From an uncultured Burkholderiaceae bacterium (GTDB lineage: Bacteria > Pseudomonadota > Gammaproteobacteria > Burkholderiales > Burkholderiaceae_F): DNA of 6,218 nt. The translations under genes and the position numbers were made by a program. The stretch lies in contig CALGWX010000069.1 in assembly GCA_937936215.1 (NCBI GenBank), positions 1-6,218 of the forward strand, in the 5' to 3' direction. This document shows, one piece after another, positions 5,282 to 6,218 of this stretch (positions within the stretch are counted from its first letter, which is position 1; each line of letters begins with the position of its first letter). The notes below the pieces were generated by a model. It was not told the origin of the DNA. It did not search any database and was given only the letters and a program-made list of their open reading frames with translations.

Positions 5282-5892
5282 GGCCGGCCGGGCGGGTGCG
5301 GTCGGTGGGGGGTGTGACTTGCGCAGCCTCCGATGCCAAGGCCCGCGACGGCGCTATGGGCGCACACGCAGCCTTTGGCCCAGCATCTCGGGCGTGATCA
5401 ACGTCACGCCCTTTTCGGTGACGTGGAAGCGGCGGCGGTCCAGCTCGGGATCGACGCCGACGACGAGCCGCGGCGGGATGCGGCAGTACTTGTCGACCAC
5501 CGCGCGCTTGAGCACGGCGCCCTCGCCGACCTGCACGTTCGGCAGCAGCACCGAGTCCTCGACGCACTCGGCATCGTCGATGCGCACGTTGGTCGACAGC
5601 AGCGAGCGGCGCACTGTGGTGCCACTGACGATGCAGCCGCTGGCCACCAGCGAGTCGGGCGCCACGCCACGGCGGCCCTCGTCGTCGAAGACGAACTTGG
5701 CAGGCGGCAGCTGCTCCTGCCAGGTCCAGATCGGCCACTCGCGGTCGTAGAGATTCAGGTCGGGCACGACGCGGGTCAGCTCGAGGTTGGCCTGCCAGAA
5801 CGCGTCGACGGTGCCCACGTCGCGCCAGTACGGCAGGCCGCGCGCCATGTTGACGCAGCTGGCGACGAAGTTGTGCGCCCGCAGGCGGCGGC
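5170..5892. repeat. Tandem duplication, unit 1
   Basis: This direct repeat of about 725 bp has a second copy starting at 5893. Positions 5170-5230 match 5893-5953 exactly (61 bp, offset 723). 5231-5326 match with scattered substitutions. The linker to 5357 differs by substitutions and about 10 bp of net length. 5358-5485 match 6091-6218 with one mismatch (offset 733), up to the window edge. Reading right to left, the unit holds the glgC 3' part, the spacer and the 5' half of the small-domain gene. Confidence 0.85.
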
Positions 5893-6052
5893 CGGCGGCC
5901 AGCGCCTCGGCCACGGTGGCAAACGGGCCGAACTCCTGCTTGCCGTCGTCGGCCACCCAGTAGTAGCCGTCAGGCCGGGCCACCACGCGGTCCTCGATCG
6001 CGGCCGCGGGGCGGGCGGGTGCGGTTGCCGGTTGGTGGGGCTTTCGCTTCAT
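5354..6052 (-). CDS. Chimeric ORF: small unknown domain fused to truncated GlgC C-terminal part
   Basis: This 232-residue ORF starts at ATG 6052, which has GGAG 6 nt upstream (complement of 6059-6062); that is better than the TTG at 6064. Residues 1-53 are the leader and module of the small-domain protein (MKRKPHQPATAPARP, then DGYYWVADD and FATVAEALAA). From residue 54 the protein is the C-terminal part of ADP-glucose pyrophosphorylase: HNFVASCVNMARG, YWRDVGTVDAFWQANL, LPPAKFVFDDEG, then left-handed beta-helix repeats (CIVSGTTV, SVLLPNVQVGEGAVL, CRIPPRLVVG) and TPEMLGQ at the end. Roughly the first 250 of about 420-430 GlgC residues are missing, including the nucleotide-binding glycine-rich loop, so it cannot make ADP-glucose by itself. 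Its last 43 residues are identical to those of the glgC copy at 6087-6218. It is best read as a duplication by-product, either a pseudogene or a fused protein that might still pair with GlgC subunits. Confidence 0.8.
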   Translation of the reverse strand: MKRKPHQPATAPARPAAAIEDRVVARPDGYYWVADDGKQEFGPFATVAEALAAGRRLRAHNFVASCVNMARGLPYWRDVGTVDAFWQANLELTRVVPDLNLYDREWPIWTWQEQLPPAKFVFDDEGRRGVAPDSLVASGCIVSGTTVRRSLLSTNVRIDDAECVEDSVLLPNVQVGEGAVLKRAVVDKYCRIPPRLVVGVDPELDRRRFHVTEKGVTLITPEMLGQRLRVRP

Positions 6053-6218
6053 CGCTGACTCCAATGACGAGGCCGGGCGCGGCGCGTCACGGGCGCACGC
6101 GCAGCCTTTGGCCCAGCATCTCGGGCGTGATCAACGTCACGCCCTTTTCGGTGACGTGGAAGCGGCGGCGGTCCAGCTCGGGATCGACGCCGACGACGAG
6201 CCGCGGCGGGATGCGGCA
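5893..6218. repeat. Tandem duplication, unit 2 (cut by window edge)
   Basis: This is the second copy of the direct repeat described at 5170. It contains the 5' half of the small-domain gene with an intact ATG and Shine-Dalgarno, the spacer, and the glgC 3' end. If the duplication is complete, the match should continue to about 400 bp beyond the window. Confidence 0.8.
6087..6218 (-). CDS. glgC: Glucose-1-phosphate adenylyltransferase, C-terminal end
   Basis: Only the last 43 codons and the TGA stop lie in the window. The residues CRIPPRLVVGVDPELD, RRRFHVTEKG and TPEMLGQ match the end of the beta-helix domain of bacterial ADP-glucose pyrophosphorylase, the allosterically controlled first step of glycogen synthesis (ATP + glucose-1-phosphate to ADP-glucose). 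The assignment is firm because the identical stretch in the chimeric ORF continues into unmistakable GlgC sequence (YWRDVGT, LPPAKFV). This is presumably the intact gene, since nothing here suggests truncation, but its 5' part is unseen. It ends 34 nt before the ATG of the chimeric ORF and is probably cotranscribed with it. Confidence 0.85.
   Translation of the reverse strand, partial: CRIPPRLVVGVDPELDRRRFHVTEKGVTLITPEMLGQRLRVRP

Noticed and set aside
4167..5738. 523-residue minus-strand open frame
   Set aside because: It crosses the hibernation-factor gene, a convergent gap and the GlgC fragment in a wrong frame; the translation is low-complexity.

Overview
This is a very GC-rich chromosomal window. 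Its codon bias strongly favours G or C at wobble positions, and its genes (GpsA, a two-domain HPF plus cold-shock protein, a BCAM0308-type zinc-ribbon protein, a proteobacterial-type GlgC) suggest a betaproteobacterium or a closely related proteobacterium. This placement rests on gene content only. I see no tRNA, rRNA, CRISPR array, transposase or phage gene.

Left part (1-3269, + strand): a tightly packed operon. It holds the 3' end of a 2-oxoacid dehydrogenase E2 acyltransferase gene, an acyl carrier protein, a HAD-IIB phosphatase, a small ORF made almost entirely of an 8-residue tandem repeat, and gpsA (glycerol-3-phosphate dehydrogenase). The first three junctions are 4-nt stop/start overlaps, and the last gap is 7 nt. 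An acyltransferase beside an ACP, followed by a G3P-forming enzyme, suggests acyl or glycerolipid precursor supply, but this is inference.

Middle (3270-4765, + strand): a gap of about 300 bp carries an operator-like dyad and a leader hairpin. It is followed by a BCAM0308-like zinc-ribbon protein gene and then a ribosome-hibernation-type protein fused to a cold-shock domain. Each gene is followed by a strong GC hairpin and seems to be its own transcription unit. The second is certainly linked to ribosomes by family, the first only perhaps.

Right part (4766-6218, - strand): a convergent gap, then genes read right to left. They are the 3' end of glgC (cut by the window edge), a chimeric ORF joining a small unknown domain to the C-terminal part of GlgC, and a second stand-alone copy of the small domain. 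This is the signature of a tandem duplication of about 725 bp covering the glgC 3' end and the 5' half of its downstream neighbour. The GlgC tails are identical over 119 bp. The small-domain copies differ only synonymously across their 34-residue core, and the stand-alone copy has lost its ATG start. This duplication (or, alternatively, an assembly chimera) is the most unusual part of the window.
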